Assembly: GCA_022457155.1 (NCBI GenBank)
Contig: JAJGOT010001075.1
Location: 1 to 64,000, forward strand
DNA from: Cladopsammia gracilis
Lineage: Eukaryota; Cnidaria; Anthozoa; Scleractinia; Dendrophylliidae
DNA: 64,000 bases
Reading direction: 5' to 3'
The position numbers were made by a program, and so were the translations under genes. This document shows positions 10,427-21,922 of this stretch, piece by piece (position 1 is the stretch's first letter; each line of letters begins with the position of its first letter). The notes below the pieces were generated by a model. It did no database searches. It saw nothing but the letters and a program-made list of their open reading frames with translations, and was not told the origin of the DNA.

Positions 10427-10854
10427 CCCGGGGGGGGTACTCAGCAAAGTTTCGTACGGGGATGCTCCGCCCCGAGGTTCAAACCCTTACCCTTTCATAT
10501 ACCGATTTTGACAGAAAAGGTACCCCTTTCATATACCTTTCATTGAAAATGGTACCCCTTTCATATACCTTTCAATAAAAATGGTACCCCTTTGAGAGCC
10601 TTTAAGTGTGTCTGTTTGAGATATTTTGAAAGGCCATTTTTATAATAGTTAAATGGCAGTTTTCCCTACCTTTTTTATGCTTCAACGGCGTGGCTTCGCT
10701 TCCCTTTCCTATTCTTCGTAAAATCCCTACCCTTTCATATACTTCAACTCGTGAAATCCCGACCCTTTCATATACCTCTAGCCTCAAAAAGGTACCCCTT
10801 TCGGGCGGAGCATCCCCGTATAGCCCATTATAGGGAGTACCCCCCCCCCCCGGG
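10427..10854. mobile_element. hAT-type MITE, 8-bp TSD ATATTCAT
   Basis: The ends CCCGGGGGGGGTACTC and its complement are flanked by the perfect duplication ATATTCAT (10419-10426 and 10855-10862). Next to both ends lies ACGGGGATGCTCCGCCC. The interior is a degenerate array of CCCTTTCATATACC motifs. No coding capacity. It sits 186 bases after the hAT element end at 10240. Confidence 0.88.
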
Positions 10855-10862
10855 ATATTCAT

Positions 10863-12006
10863 TCCAAGTACGAAAACAAATTCAAAACTGTAACTGCAAC
10901 ACGAACGTAACTCACGGTGTTTACCGTATACACGGTACCTCACCCCTAGAAATATATTTTCAGAATTAACTCTATGTACATTGAATAGTTGAATGGTAAA
11001 ATATTTCTTGTTTTCAACGTCGCGTTTGTGAGTTTATTTTTAGAGATTTGAATTTACAAAATGGTAATTAGATGACGCCAACCCGGGACTTTGCCATTAT
11101 TTCTACGCCAATTTACAATGCGCAGTTTACAGCTTTAGGATAATAATTTGATAAATACTAAAAAATAAACTGTGGAAAAACGTAAGAATTCACTAGCATC
11201 CGTGAGATTTTCAAAACAGATCACTACATCTGTACAAGCCATTGTCGGGATGCAATGCCGAACGCCATTATGAAACAACGGATCAGGAGGTTCTTCAAGC
11301 TACAAGAAACACTACTCAAAAACAGAATAAAACAAGGAGCTAAAACATAAACTGCAAGAAGTCATTATTCCAGTAGAGATACGGCAGCTTCAGACTTTGA
11401 TCTTAGACACTTACATCCGTGATAAAGATCCACTTTCTCACAAGTCTTGCACACCGCAGACTTAGACACTAAATCACCGGCTGAGAAATTGACTGATCCA
11501 AGCATATTCATAAAAATTAACAAAAACTGCAGCCGATCACTACTTATCTTGCAACAAAAGTTAGCCAAAGACGCCCCAACATATGCCAAGAGAACTAGCA
11601 TAACGAAGGCATAGAGAAACAATAATTCTATAAATGGCAGTGAGTGTGCACAGCATGTAAACTGACCTCCTGTCATTAAAGAGATTTATATCCCAAAGAT
11701 CAAAGAGTCATACAATACATCGAGCATTTGTCAAAGCTATTCTAGAGGTTTCTTTATACATTTTGCAACTAGCGGGAGTCGTGTTTGGCCTGTCACTTTT
11801 ATAATACTGATATTCTCAAATTAATATATGTATCGTATGTTTAATAGATAAAATACTACATGTAAAGAAAGCCAAATTTAAAAAACGTGAAAAGTATGAA
11901 AAGTATGATTTTCTAGTACTTAGGAAACAAAACTCTTTCACCCCTGACGAAGTTAACTTTAAATATATATAACCAGTTATTCAGATTCCCGTTTTGGCGA
12001 TTATAA
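10863..12006. other. AT-rich stretch, no recognised gene
   Basis: One open frame on the minus strand (11365-11676, 103 residues) has a hydrophobic run ELLFLYAFVMLVLLAYVGAS and two CxxC-like pairs near its end, but no start context, splice sites or family could be recognised. Otherwise nothing was seen. Confidence 0.3.
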
Positions 12007-12149
12007 ATAACACAGGAATGAATGATCGTGCCAGTGGAACACTCAAAAAGGTCTTTAATATCTGAATACACATGCATTCCAAAGATATCCATAACGGAAA
12101 CTAGTGTAGTAATTAACCCTTTTAACATATCTATGATAAAAACACTCAA
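12007..12149. repeat. 143-bp direct repeat, left copy
   Basis: Matches 14551-14687 from ATAACACAGGAATGAATGAT through GATAAAAACACTCAA with small indels. The two copies flank a LINE 3' end and a DIRS fragment. In this copy the minus strand stays open as LSVFIIDMLKGLITTLVSVM.., whereas the right copy has a stop. Confidence 0.9.
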
Positions 12150-12830
12150 TTACAAATCAAATCAAAAGTTTATTAGCATTCCCATTTACATACATGGTAT
12201 TGCCTATTACACTAACAGATTAAACTAGAATATAGTGATTGCAGTCCTTGCTAACAGAGTGTTTAGTCTCTCTGAAGCTTCATATATAAAGTGACCCACC
12301 TGTGTCAACATTGTTAAAAAAGAAATTAATTCTATATGTATTTTGTAGGTTCAAAAAACGTTTACAATGTAGTGAATTTCTTAGGTCAGAATATGAAACA
12401 CAGTCGAAAAAGAAATGAATTTCTTCTTCAACGTCATTTGGTAAGCAGCATTCGCAGTGCCTCAAATCTCTTGGAATTTTTGGTTTTGCATGTCTACCCG
12501 TTTCAACACGTAGGCAATGATTTCCTGTTCGAAACTTAGCCAGTGTTCGTCTGTGTTTCATATTTTTTATTACGTCATAACAGTTACTATAACTTCCTGT
12601 GTCATTTGTGAATTTAGAATAAAAATTAAGCTTGATGTTTAGTTGAACAAGCTTCATCTGATGTACCTTAGATTCTGATTCTATATTATTAATAATTCTA
12701 TTTAAGAAAATTTTCATGGATTTCTGACTATTTTCCACGAAAAGAGAATTTGTATCTGATATACCTTGGAAGGTTTCTAAACTTTTGTTTATTGAGGTCA
12801 TAAAACTCGGAATGTCATGCAATGCAAGGG
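12150..12830 (-). mobile_element. 5'-truncated LINE, 3' end
   Basis: The minus-strand frame at 12280-12822 (180 residues) contains RTLAKFRTGNHCLRVETGRH and RHCECCLPNDVEEEIHFFFD followed by C. This is the His/Cys-rich C-terminal region that follows the reverse transcriptase in CR1/L2/Rex-like LINEs (LRxGxHxLxIExGR.. C..C....E.E.HFLF.C). The element ends at 12150 with a short ATTTG-type tail. The RT core is missing, the usual 5' truncation. It joins directly to the DIRS segment upstream. Confidence 0.78.
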
Positions 12831-12996
12831 TATTTGATATGGATAGACACTGTTTTGCAATTACTACTACAAACAGACTCAGTAGATGGGGTTAAACGGA
12901 TGTTTATTCAAAATTGATACTGCACAAGAGACAACACCCTAGACCGCCAAACCCAAAGGGGAAAAAAGAATGAAATAAGGGTTTGAGAAGAAGAAG

Positions 12997-13807
12997 TTAC
13001 GATGTGGGAGAGAGTCTGGTTGTGATAGAATGGAGAATTTTAAACTTATTTTCGTTGGAAAGAGTGAGATAGACTAAATATGCGTCACTCTTCCAATCGC
13101 CATGCGATTTAATAAAAGCTGTAGGCGCTCGATTACAAAAAGCAAATGTAGCGCCCCCGCGACGAAAACTGTGCGAGGAATACTGTGCGGGATTAAACCC
13201 AATGGCTGAAAGTGACTTCTTAATAAAAGCGTTATACTGGTGAGCCAAGATAGGCTTGTTCGATCCCCGAGATTGACAAACGAATAATGGTGGAGGGCGA
13301 CAATTGTACACTAGCTAAATACTGCCTAAGCGCGGTGACAGGACAAAGGGGCGAACCGGGAATAAACGGCAAGGGAATTTCTAAAACCCGCTCCCGAAAC
13401 TGGAGTGTCTCCGTGCGCGTGATGCGCAACAAAACCCCTTGCGGTGTGAAAGTCACGCTAGATAGCGTCAAAAAATACGCCTGGGAATCGCCAATTTCAG
13501 ACAACTTATACGGTACTAAATTAGAGATACGTAAAAAAAAAAATAAGGCTACTAAAAATAAAGCACGCATGCAGACGTGCAAATGATTATCTAAATCGAA
13601 AATACGGGACAATTGTAAAAGGATCTCAACAGTGATCGGTTCTTTTCGTGCGACACAATCACCCAAGATCCGACGCACCGCTCGTTTGGCAAGATAAACG
13701 TCATAATCGTGAAGAAAGGCAAAACTGGCACCACACGAGCGGTTAATATGTGAAATAATGCTCAAATAATTAACGATCGAACGGTATGACGTTAAAGAAC
13801 GTGACAA
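12997..13807 (-). pseudogene. DIRS tyrosine recombinase (frameshifted)
   Basis: Two overlapping frames (13232-13807 and 12997-13311) make up one tyrosine recombinase. The first has the core-binding helices and FFLRISNLVPY, with the box I arginine. The second has SSHSFRRGGATFAF (the HxxR of box II) and HGDWKSDAYLVYL (the Trp and the nucleophilic Tyr region). This enzyme integrates circular DIRS cDNA by site-specific recombination. A frameshift lies between 13232 and 13311, so the gene is dead. The order after RNase H on the same strand separates it from Crypton elements, which lack an RT. Confidence 0.85.
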
Positions 13808-14069
13808 AAAAAACTAAATAAAGCAAATAAACGGATTTGGAAACTGGAAAAGGTAAGAAATCGAAATATTGGCAAAACAATAAATATGTTCGCATATAGC
13901 ATCTCATAGAGCGCTTTGTGTAGTCGCAAAAAGCATGGACCTGAATAGTTCCTAAATACTGCTAGCGCTGCAAAGCGTCGATGTGATCTGCGAGATTAAA
14001 TTGAAAAACAGAAAGAAAAAAAATCAATAAACTTAACAAGGATTTATGAAAATAAATGGAAGTAGCTAC

Positions 14070-14550
14070 TTAATATACATTAAAAACGAACTTAGAGTCG
14101 CTAGGAAATACTTGGGTAAGGTTCAAGGTAGCTACGGCATGCTGCACATAGTCTGAGTACGAGGAGTCTAAGTGAGAACGACTCAACGCATCCGCTAAAA
14201 CGTTAGACTTCCCGCTAATGTAACGCGCAGATAAACGGATATTGTTAAGAGACAGCAACAACCAAAGTTCACGTAGACAACGCTGCATGAAGGCGTTCGT
14301 TGAACGTTGATTGTTCAGTGCGTATACGCTGACCTGATTGTAAGCAGTTCGAGCTGGTTAATGTTCAAATGTTGACTAGCAATAAAAGGAGGAAACTTGG
14401 CATGGAAGAATTCCCCAAAAGAGTCCCAAAACACACTGCACCACAAGCATCAAGACAAGCATCACATGCCAACAGTTCTGGATCGGACACAGTAATGGCG
14501 GTCGGAATCACTGAGACACCATTGTAGTGTTGCTCTTGCTTTCACAAAGG
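14070..14550 (-). pseudogene. DIRS RT/RNase H C-terminal fragment
   Basis: The frame at 14070-14288 contains LLLSLNNIRLSARYISGKSN and VLADALSRSHLD, the HIPGxxNxxADxLSR motif that closes the RNase H domain in DIRS and related polyproteins. Upstream, in another frame to 14550, the minus strand reads SDPELLACDACLDACGAVCF, matching the catalytic-Asp strand of RNase H (TDAS..G.GA). At least one stop and one frameshift separate the two parts. The 5' end stops exactly at the 137-bp repeat. Confidence 0.72.
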
Positions 14551-14687
14551 ATAACACAGGAATGAATGATCGTGACAGTGGAACACTCAAAAAGGTCTTA
14601 TCTGAATACATGCATTCCAAAGATATCCATAACGGAAACTAGTGTAGTAATTAACCCTTTTAACATATCTATGATAAAAACACTCAA
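14551..14687. repeat. 137-bp direct repeat, right copy
   Basis: Partner of 12007-12149. Its right boundary (14687) follows GATGCAG on the minus strand, a plausible splice acceptor, so the duplicated block may have begun as an exon; the frame here breaks at HVFR-stop. Confidence 0.9.
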
Positions 14688-14811
14688 CTGCATCACCTTC
14701 CTGACTCTTCAACGAACCAGATACAAACACGAATAAAAAGTCAGCAAAGATTGTTTGTGAAGCAAAGTAACAGGTGAAGTTAAATCGAATTTAAGAACTC
14801 TACTAACTTAC

Positions 14812-14867
14812 CGTTTCCTAAACACAGATTTTAAAAGCCCGTAATCGTCACACTCGTCGGACTCCAT
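14812..14867 (-). CDS. Possible first coding exon (uncertain)
   Basis: The minus strand has ATG followed by MESDECDDYGLLKSVFRKR and then a good GTAAGT donor at 14811. It lies just upstream of the possible exon at 14687. This could be the first exon of a small gene interrupted by the LINE/DIRS insertion, but there is no homology to support it. Confidence 0.2.
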
Positions 14868-15017
14868 CCTCAAACACGTGCAGACTGCACAATCGGTCAA
14901 ACCTAGGGGAGGGGCTCGAAACGCAACATTCATATATTTTCCAACTAGGGTTGAGTGAGGCATGAAATGGAACTTGAAGACAGTTTGGACAATAAAGTTA
15001 CTGTTTCGTGTTTTTGT

Positions 15018-16035
15018 TTCAATCAATCAATCAATCAATATTTATTTGCCCCAATAATATTATTTACAAAGATGATATATTACAGTGTCTTCAAAAGGAG
15101 CAGGAGCCCTCAACAAACCCTTCTGGGCTTTACGGGGAGAGCCCCTGTTACAAAGGTGATACTACATTTAAAGAATACATATGGCTGCAATATTCATATG
15201 AATTTTAACTAATCAATTAAGTTGATTGAGTGTGAAGGTATTTTTTGATATTTTTCTTAAATACATATAATGATCTAGAGTTTATAATTTCTGCTGGGAG
15301 GTTGTTCCAAATCTGACATCCTTTATATTTGATAGAATATTTCTTATAATTCGTACGAGCATAGTTTTTATGGATTTTTGATGAGGATCTTGTATTATGA
15401 CTATGCATTTCCATATTGAGTTTAAAAAAATCCTTAAATGTCACAGGAAGCATCCTATTGAAATAATTAAATGTAAATAATGCTATCGCTTCATCATTTA
15501 TTTTATCGAGTGGTAGAATAGATAACTGTTGAAATAGTGGGGTTGTATGTGCTCTATAATCTGAAAATGTAATGATTCGTATTATCTTCTTTTGTAATTT
15601 TTTTATGGATTCTAACCTTGTTGGATATGTATTGCCCCAAATTATATTCCCATAATGAAGGTATGGATAAACTAGTGTGTAATAAAGAGTTCTCAGAATC
15701 TTTGAGGATATAAAGTGTCTTGCTTTACAAAGTATTCCACACGTTTTTGATATTTTATCTCTGACATAATTGATGTGTTGTTTCCACGTCAAGGTTGAGT
15801 CGATATGAATGCCTAAAAATTTTGTGGATTCAACTTGTTTTATTTCTCGATCATTTATTTTAATGTTAATTTCTTCTTTCAATTTTTTCCTTCTTCCTTT
15901 GAAGAGAATTACCTGAGTTTTCTTTATGTTTAAAGAAAGTTTATTAGCCTGTAACCATAAGTAAACCTTTTTCAATTCATTATTTAATGTTTCATTTAGC
16001 GTTTTAATATCTTTATCTGAGTAAAATATGTTAAT
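15018..16035 (-). mobile_element. 5'-truncated LINE with (ATTG)n tail
   Basis: A non-LTR element on the minus strand ending at a CAATCAATCAATCAATC tail (15018-15040). The reverse-transcriptase reading frame fills most of it, and the 5' end lies just past where the catalytic YADD motif would be. Confidence 0.85.
15217..16035 (-). pseudogene. LINE reverse transcriptase, C-terminal third
   Basis: The frame is open from about 16035 through INIFYSDKDIKTLNETLN, KKVYLWLQANKLSLNIKKTQ and STKFLGIHIDSTLTWKQHIN to a stop at 15217. W-LxANKLSLNxxKT and FLGIxID..LTWxxHI are RT subdomains 6-7 and the thumb of Jockey/X-element-like LINEs. The rest is the connection region ending in GCQIWNNLPAEI, SRSLYVFKKNIKKYL. 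About 270 residues remain without an internal stop, so the copy is fairly young, but the endonuclease and the YADD motif are missing through 5' truncation. Confidence 0.88.
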
Positions 16036-17270
16036 TTAAAGTTATTTCTGCTTTTCTTTCTTTGTTTTTTTTTTTTGTAAAAATCGTAAGGAATTATTTT
16101 TCTGTTGTTTTTTTCATCCGCATTTTATCATCCGCATTTTGTTATCCGCATTTTATTATCCGCCGTCCGCCGTCCGCCGTCCGCCATCCGCCATCTGCCG
16201 CCATCCGGTCCGCGTTTTACAGAACGGTGAACTCTCATAACTCATAATTCTCATAACAGTGAACTCCGAGACGAGCGGCACAACAGTCATTTGTATTCCT
16301 GATTCAACTCCAGACACGTCCTCAAACGAACCAGAGACTGTTATCATAATACTGATACGTTTTTACAACAACGTACAATAATTCACTCACTAGTTTTCTC
16401 GTTGTTTATGTTCATATTGGCGCCAGAACAGCAACCATAACTATGGGAACTATACAAACCTCCGGTCAGGAAGTAAAATTGCAGTTTAATACCGATGCCT
16501 TGGATTTTATTTATACTTGCCCAGAAATCCGCAAGCATTTCCTTCCAGCAAATTTTATCTGTCTCCGCGACCCGCAAAAATATCCTCCCGCAAAACAAAT
16601 TCAGTCGCACAATCCGCATAATATCCTTGTGCACGGTAGCTAAATAAACAAAACTATGACGTCGTTCCCATACTATTGCATAATCAAACCGTAATAGCAA
16701 TGAATCAAAATAGAACAAACGCAATTTTGCTCTGCCATATCGCTCATATTAAAACACAAACTTTCCCGTCCCATTTAACTTTCTTAAAACGTCTCCATTC
16801 GTAAAAATACACCGTGAAATTCTCAAACTGCGTTTGCCAAAAAAAAAAACGCAATGCAGCTTTAATGGCTTTACGACAAATGATTGAAACTGATAGGTAA
16901 CGTGAGATATCGAAACTTAAGAAGAACTTAATACCTTTGCGGTAACGTAATGTAAGATATGACAAGTTCGTCACAAGTTTTGACATCCCGATACCCAAGG
17001 GAAATTAACAATAGGTCCGGGGGTGCTCCCCAAAAATTTAAGGAGCAGTATGTGATGCCCTTCTTGAAATCCTAACCGGTTTAACCAACCATATCCTCAA
17101 TGCCCTAATATAGCTTCTATAAAGAAGAAACAACTAACCCCCCCGGACAAAAGTCCACAAAAATTTGTTAACAACTTTTGTCCCCATATTCTAGTGACTC
17201 CTATATCTCGTTATGCGCGCATGCGCTTTAACGAGATAAAAACCGTGCGTTGCGATGCTACGAGACAATG
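16036..17270. other. Low-complexity and unassigned sequence
   Basis: Contains a degenerate TTATCCGCATTT / CCGTCCGCCATCCGCC array at 16125-16215. The rest includes overlapping open frames on both strands (16383-16724), but no splice context or family could be recognised. Confidence 0.4.
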
Positions 17271-17640
17271 TGCCTGGAGGGTGTTACACTGGGCAATGTT
17301 TCTTGCAATTTGTCTCGCTCGACGGTGACGAACAGCGGAGAGGACTGGTACGATTACAAAAGGAGCAATTTCATTGGCTGAAGTGAGAAAACGTTGCGAC
17401 ACAAGTTGCAGGAAACATGTTACACTACGCAACGCTTAAAAAATTCGTTGCGGCGTGGCGAGAATCGTTGCGAAAAGTAGAACCGACTTCTACTTCTCGC
17501 AACGATTGCGGCAACAAAAAATCGCGAGAAATGTTTGTTGCGGGGTATGTTACACTGGGCAATTTTTCATGCAACTTGTGTCGCAACAAAATTGCGACAC
17601 AAGTTGCACGAAACATTGTCTAGTGTAACACCGCCTTCAG
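17271..17640. mobile_element. MITE, GTTACACT family, composite
   Basis: Ends GGAGGGTGTTACACTGGGCA and, inverted, GGCGGTGTTACACTAGACAA. The interior repeats TGTTACACT..GCAA and TTGTGTCGCAAC three times in both orientations, so it seems to be two related elements nested or a recombined copy. Same family as 6494-6660. Confidence 0.65.
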
Positions 17641-18299
17641 TCCGCATGCGTGTATTTAACATTGTACTTTTGGTTGTTTTGAAAAGAAGCAACAACAAAG
17701 AAATCAGCGCTTCCTTTGTGACATGGGTGTAACATGGGTTGATGGTGATGTTACACTTCTGTAACGTTGTTTTCTTTACATTGTTGCTCACTGTGACCAG
17801 AAGTGAACCGAATACAGTTTTCCGCGCGAAAAAGAGAAAATCGAAGGTTTGGGCGACAAAAAAAAATTGCATTTAATGAACCGGCCTCGACCCCCGGTTG
17901 AAAAGGGCTAAATCTTTTCAAAATCTTAGCGTGCAAATGCAGCCTTCTCTGATCGTTTCTGACCGCCAAGGTTTCGCGACATTTAGACGAAAGGAGAGTT
18001 GCTTGCACGATGTCTAATAAACACCTATTGGCAAAACATTTTCAGACAAGCATAGCCTGGTATTAAAGTAACGCCCTTTGGACTCGTCATCGGGTGCAGC
18101 GTAAGTTGGAATGTAGTATTGGAGAACCAGTTGCTATGAAAGGGTTCCAAACGACACATTGCGCATGTGCAATGTCGATTTAGTGATGTTTTGTGTTTAG
18201 TTTCATAGTTTCCACCATGTTAGCAGTTAATGACACGTGATAAATACTAACCATGAAATAATATCCCTAGCAACGACTCTAAAACTGTAGTTAAGTTTC

Positions 18300-18560
18300 A
18301 CCCCCCCCCCCCCCCCCCTTAAATGATCTTTCTATAGAATTTCACAGACCCAAAAGTTAAAACCACCCTTGTGCATGTAGCATATTAAACAGTACCACAG
18401 TAAACTACCGACTCAAACTCACTCATTTTGTCGGTTTTTTTTCTACATAGAATCAAAAGTTAGGACCACCTTGTACAGCATAATAAACAAGTACCAGGAA
18501 ATTACTGCTCAGTAGCTTTCATTTGAATGGTCTTATCCTCGGAATCGAAGTTCTGCCCTA
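18300..18560. repeat. Poly-C run and diverged relatives of the 37.3-kb repeat
   Basis: A run of about 19 C at 18300 is followed by two diverged units with CAAAAGTTA..ACCACC and TTTCATTTGAATGGTC. They resemble the 88-bp units at 37240-37950. Confidence 0.5.
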
Positions 18561-18726
18561 TTCAGTTACGTTTCACCCTCGGGACTGTCTCACCTTGGGA
18601 TTTTCCCGGGGGGATTATAAGCCGCTCACTCAGGATTATAACATGCACACGTAGGATATTGATTTCACTCTTTGAATTTTAATTCTCTTCTCGAGAATTT
18701 AACTCACCCTTGTGATCGATGTCTAA

Positions 18727-19020
18727 GGTCCCATCTACACTAATTGCGTTTTCGTTTGAAAACAGGTAAATTTTGATGCGTGTTCGCCTATCGTGCATAC
18801 TAATATGGCGTCAGATGAAATAATAAATAGAAATAACAGATCTTTTTGAAAACGTTCTCCACTGTGACAGTGGATATAGCTTATTGAAAACGCCGGCTAT
18901 GCCTTCACATGTGGAAGGCAAAAACGGATCTTTTTTAAAACGCTCCCTGGAAAAGATAAGACGAACTTTAGACGCGTAAAGGCCGTTTTCCAATTTAAAC
19001 GGATTAGTGTGGGCATGGCC
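18727..19020. mobile_element. PIF/Harbinger-type MITE, TAA TSD
   Basis: Termini GGTCCCATCTACACTAAT and, inverted, GGCCATGCCCACACTAAT are flanked by TAA at 18724-18726 and 19021-19023. The 3-bp TAA duplication and GG-start TIRs fit PIF/Harbinger. It ends 30 bases from the FN3 exon donor at 19050. Confidence 0.8.
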
Positions 19021-19050
19021 TAAAGATTAAAATCCTTCTGGACTACTCAC

Positions 19051-19350
19051 CGCCTTTATCCGTGTAAGCACATACAGGGAAAGATGCCATTCCGTCACCC
19101 CGCCTGTTATACCCCACCACTCGCACACAATACAAGGTGTAAACTCTAAGAGGTTTTAATTCCGCATGCGTGTTGTTCTTGCCAGGTATCACACGACTCC
19201 ACGTCATGTCTTCGTCATCCGTGTATATCAGGTGGTAACCTTCGATGTCCCCACGCGCAATCCAATGTTGTTGGATTTCCGTCCACGTGACATATATGCT
19301 TCGTGAGCTGGTGTTGTGCGCCGTGACGTTTTCAGGTGCGTAGCTAGGAA
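19051..19350 (-). CDS. Fibronectin type III domain exon
   Basis: A 300-nt phase 1-1 exon with acceptor TTCATCTTAAG and a GTGAGT donor. It encodes one complete FN3 module of 100 residues: PSYAPENVTAHNTSSRSIYV followed by TW (B-strand Trp), IEGYHLIYTDD (C strand, G-Y-x-x-x-Y), LKPLRVYTLYCVRVVGYNRR (the L-x-P..T-x-Y-x-V-x-V-x-G-x-N signature) and a closing SFPVCAYTDKG. FN3 modules form extracellular stalks of receptors and adhesion proteins. It lies downstream of the SEA-like exon (20043-20183) with matching phase, so the two probably splice together. Confidence 0.9.
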
Positions 19351-20042
19351 CTTAAGATGAAGATCACACAGTCAGTTTGTGTGTCATTTTTCGTCCATTT
19401 CTATATTCCAATTAAGAAACTAATGAGACCCCAATGATAATGTTGTTTCTGTGCACTGGTAGAGTAATTGTTAGCAAAACAGGACCATTATTTTTAGGTT
19501 TCCATTAACGCGGGAGTACACCTCAGTAATGCCATTTTCCCGTCTGGGGTTATGGAAATATCTCGTTGACGTTTCAAGCAATCCAAAAACTCTTAGCCGG
19601 TCATCTCAAGAATTTATGGTATGTGGTGTTTTGTAAATTTTTGGGTGATTTTTGGGTATGTTTCGGAGGAAATAGTTTTTCTCAAAAGATTTCTAAAATT
19701 TAGAGATAAGAAATATTGAAGATTTAATGTAGTTTTAAAATTAATAAGAATTTGAAGTTGAAAATTAGTAGATGGACACCAACATAGTCGACTATCAACC
19801 TGGGGTGCTCTTGCGTGGGTATCAACTGTCTGTTGGTATTCCAAAAATCATTTTCTTTCTTTTATCCCTACTTTAAACCTCTTAAAATTTCATTCAAATT
19901 TAGGTGTGCTTCGCCTTAATACAACTGTGTTTTTGGCGTTTCAAGGTGATAGTAAAAATAGGTGACATTGCTCCTTTATAAAAAAGAGAGTAAAACACCC
20001 ACACACACACACGACAAAGGGACAACAAGTTTGTTTCTTTAC

Positions 20043-20183
20043 CATCGTTGCTGATAAAGTATCGAGTTTTAACAGGCATCGAGTACAGCAGTTCTGTCCT
20101 TAGCAGAGCGTCTTGTAGGGCGATAACTCCAGTGTAACGCTCATCCGAAAAAACAAACTGCAGCACGCATTGAACACCAGTAC
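20043..20183 (-). CDS. SEA-like domain exon (C-terminal half)
   Basis: A 141-nt phase 1-1 exon with acceptor CATTTGTAGAG and a GTAAAG donor; the alternative start at 20185 would break phase. It encodes GTGVQCVLQFVFSDERYTGV, IALQDALLRTEL and MPVKTRYFISNDG. Hydrophobic alternation after a Gly, then an A-L-x-x-A-L-L helix, resembles the second half of SEA domains following the G-S autocleavage site. The first half and the cleavage motif would be in an upstream exon that I did not find. The SEA assignment is inference; expression as part of the FN3-containing protein is supported by phase and proximity. Confidence 0.55.
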
Positions 20184-20239
20184 CTCTACAAATGAACAAA
20201 AAACAAAATAGGGGCATCATTATCAGCTGTAAATGGTTT

Positions 20240-20650
20240 TAACACAGGAGTATCTGTAATCTGTAGAGTGTGATCGTGCGGGTTAATATTTTCTGCACGA
20301 AACATCGCCTTTGCCACAAGCCTTTGACAAATGTCAAAGGCGTGTGGTAAAGGCCGTATTTGCCAAATCTCAAAGGTGGCAAAGGCCATCTTTGATTTAA
20401 GTCAAAGGTAGTGCACCTTATTTTGACGCTTATCAAAGGTATAGTAAAGGTGCTGTTAAATGTTGCTTGGACTTGTACGAAAGTACCTTTGATTCGCCTG
20501 TGACTTGCATCAGATGCCTAGTACTTTTGAGGCGCGTCAAAGGTGTGTCAAAAGCCACGTCAAAAGTGCTATAAACCCTTTGATCACATTTGACGCCTGT
20601 GTCGCGCAAGTTTGTCACACCTTTGATGGAGATCAAAGGTGATCGAAGTC
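20240..20650. repeat. CAAAGG-rich degenerate repeat
   Basis: The motif TCAAAGGT or its complement CCTTTGA occurs over a dozen times in both orientations, forming many small hairpins. The pattern resembles a MITE made of subterminal motif arrays, but no terminal repeats or TSD could be fixed. Confidence 0.55.
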
Positions 20651-21437
20651 ACCTTATTGTGCTTAGTTCTTATAAGACTGTTGTTGTTGTCATTGACTGA
20701 TATTTCAAAAATCTGATTGGAAGTCATCTTCAGAGTCATGTAATGCTATCATTAATGTGTGACTGTTGCTCTCATTGGCCAGTTTATCCAGGATGTTATT
20801 GGCTGTTGAGACTCGAGTCCGTGATTGGTGTGTTTCGATCCTGGTATCATCATCATTATCATCATCATCATCACGTGCTAGGCTGATTTTAGATGCTGCT
20901 ATGAATACTCTGTCAAACTTTTTAACAAATTAGGTTCGCTGCCTATAGATGAAGCTTTATATGTTCTATAAAGTAAATCAAGGACACTGCTCAGCATATT
21001 TTAATACATACAATGAACATACATGTATTAGAAATACTTATAATTACAGCACAAGATCTGCTTCCAATTAAAACATAACAACACCAGCAGCTTCTAACTG
21101 GAACTCTGGCCTTAGAACGTTTCACTCAAGCGCCTGCCTTTTGTAGAACGCTCTCGATCCGAAACATGGGTCAATTATGTCCTATGCTAATTTCAGAAAT
21201 TATCTTGTATAATCTTATCTCAGTAAGAATTCCTCTATATAATTCATTGTAAGGTTTGTAAAAACTATTAGTTCATACGAAGTTAATTAATCAATGTAGT
21301 AAATGTTAGTTGACCATTTTAAAATCTGTCAAACCCATAAGCACAGCACGTAGTTAATTAACTAGATAAATTGTAGGAGGGTCATTATGAAATCTACCAG
21401 GCGACCAGTAATTATTGTACTTCACCCTCGTTAAATA

Positions 21438-21707
21438 GATCTGATCTGATCTGATCTGATCTGATCTGATCTGATCTGATCTGATCTGATCTGATCTGAT
21501 CTGATCTGATCTGATCTGATCTGATCTGATCTGATCTGATCTGATCTGATCTGATCTGATCTGATCTGATCTGATCTGATCTGATCTGATCTGATCTGAT
21601 CTGATCTGATCTGATCTGATCTGATCTGATCTGATCTGATCTGATCTGATCTGATCTGATCTGATCTGATCTGATCTGATCTGATCTGATCTGATCTGAT
21701 CTGATCT
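21438..21707. repeat. (GATCT)54 pentanucleotide array
   Basis: 270 bases of perfect GATCT repeats, 54 copies without a visible mismatch. On the minus strand it reads as an endless IRSDQ frame, which is an artefact. Confidence 0.99.
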
Positions 21708-21922
21708 TCATGGTCATCAAAGGGAACCCAAACGCTTTATTAGCTATAACATAATCATTTAATAAAATATTGTTATTTGCCTGTTTTCCTGGGTCTCTTT
21801 GAGTCGTTTTGGAAGCGATTTGAATCAGAGCGAAGACGGTTGACCTTGTACGTTACAAATATTAAATTGTCTGCCGCTTCGTAAATGCGACGCGCCTATT
21901 GCGTCTCAGGTTTCCATTATTA

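Larger units (their letters stand above)
12831..14550 (-). mobile_element. DIRS-like YR retrotransposon fragment
   Basis: The minus strand carries, in DIRS order, the end of an RT/RNase H polyprotein (14070-14550) and a tyrosine recombinase (12997-13807). It is 5'-truncated inside the RNase H domain. Both ORFs contain frameshifts or stops. Terminal or split repeats of a full DIRS element were not found. Confidence 0.8.

Noticed and set aside
16383..16724. 113-residue minus-strand ORF and overlapping plus ORF
   Set aside because: Both strands are open over the same bases with no conserved motif, codon pattern or splice sites.
21412..21720. 102-residue IRSDQ repeat protein
   Set aside because: Artefact of the GATCT array.
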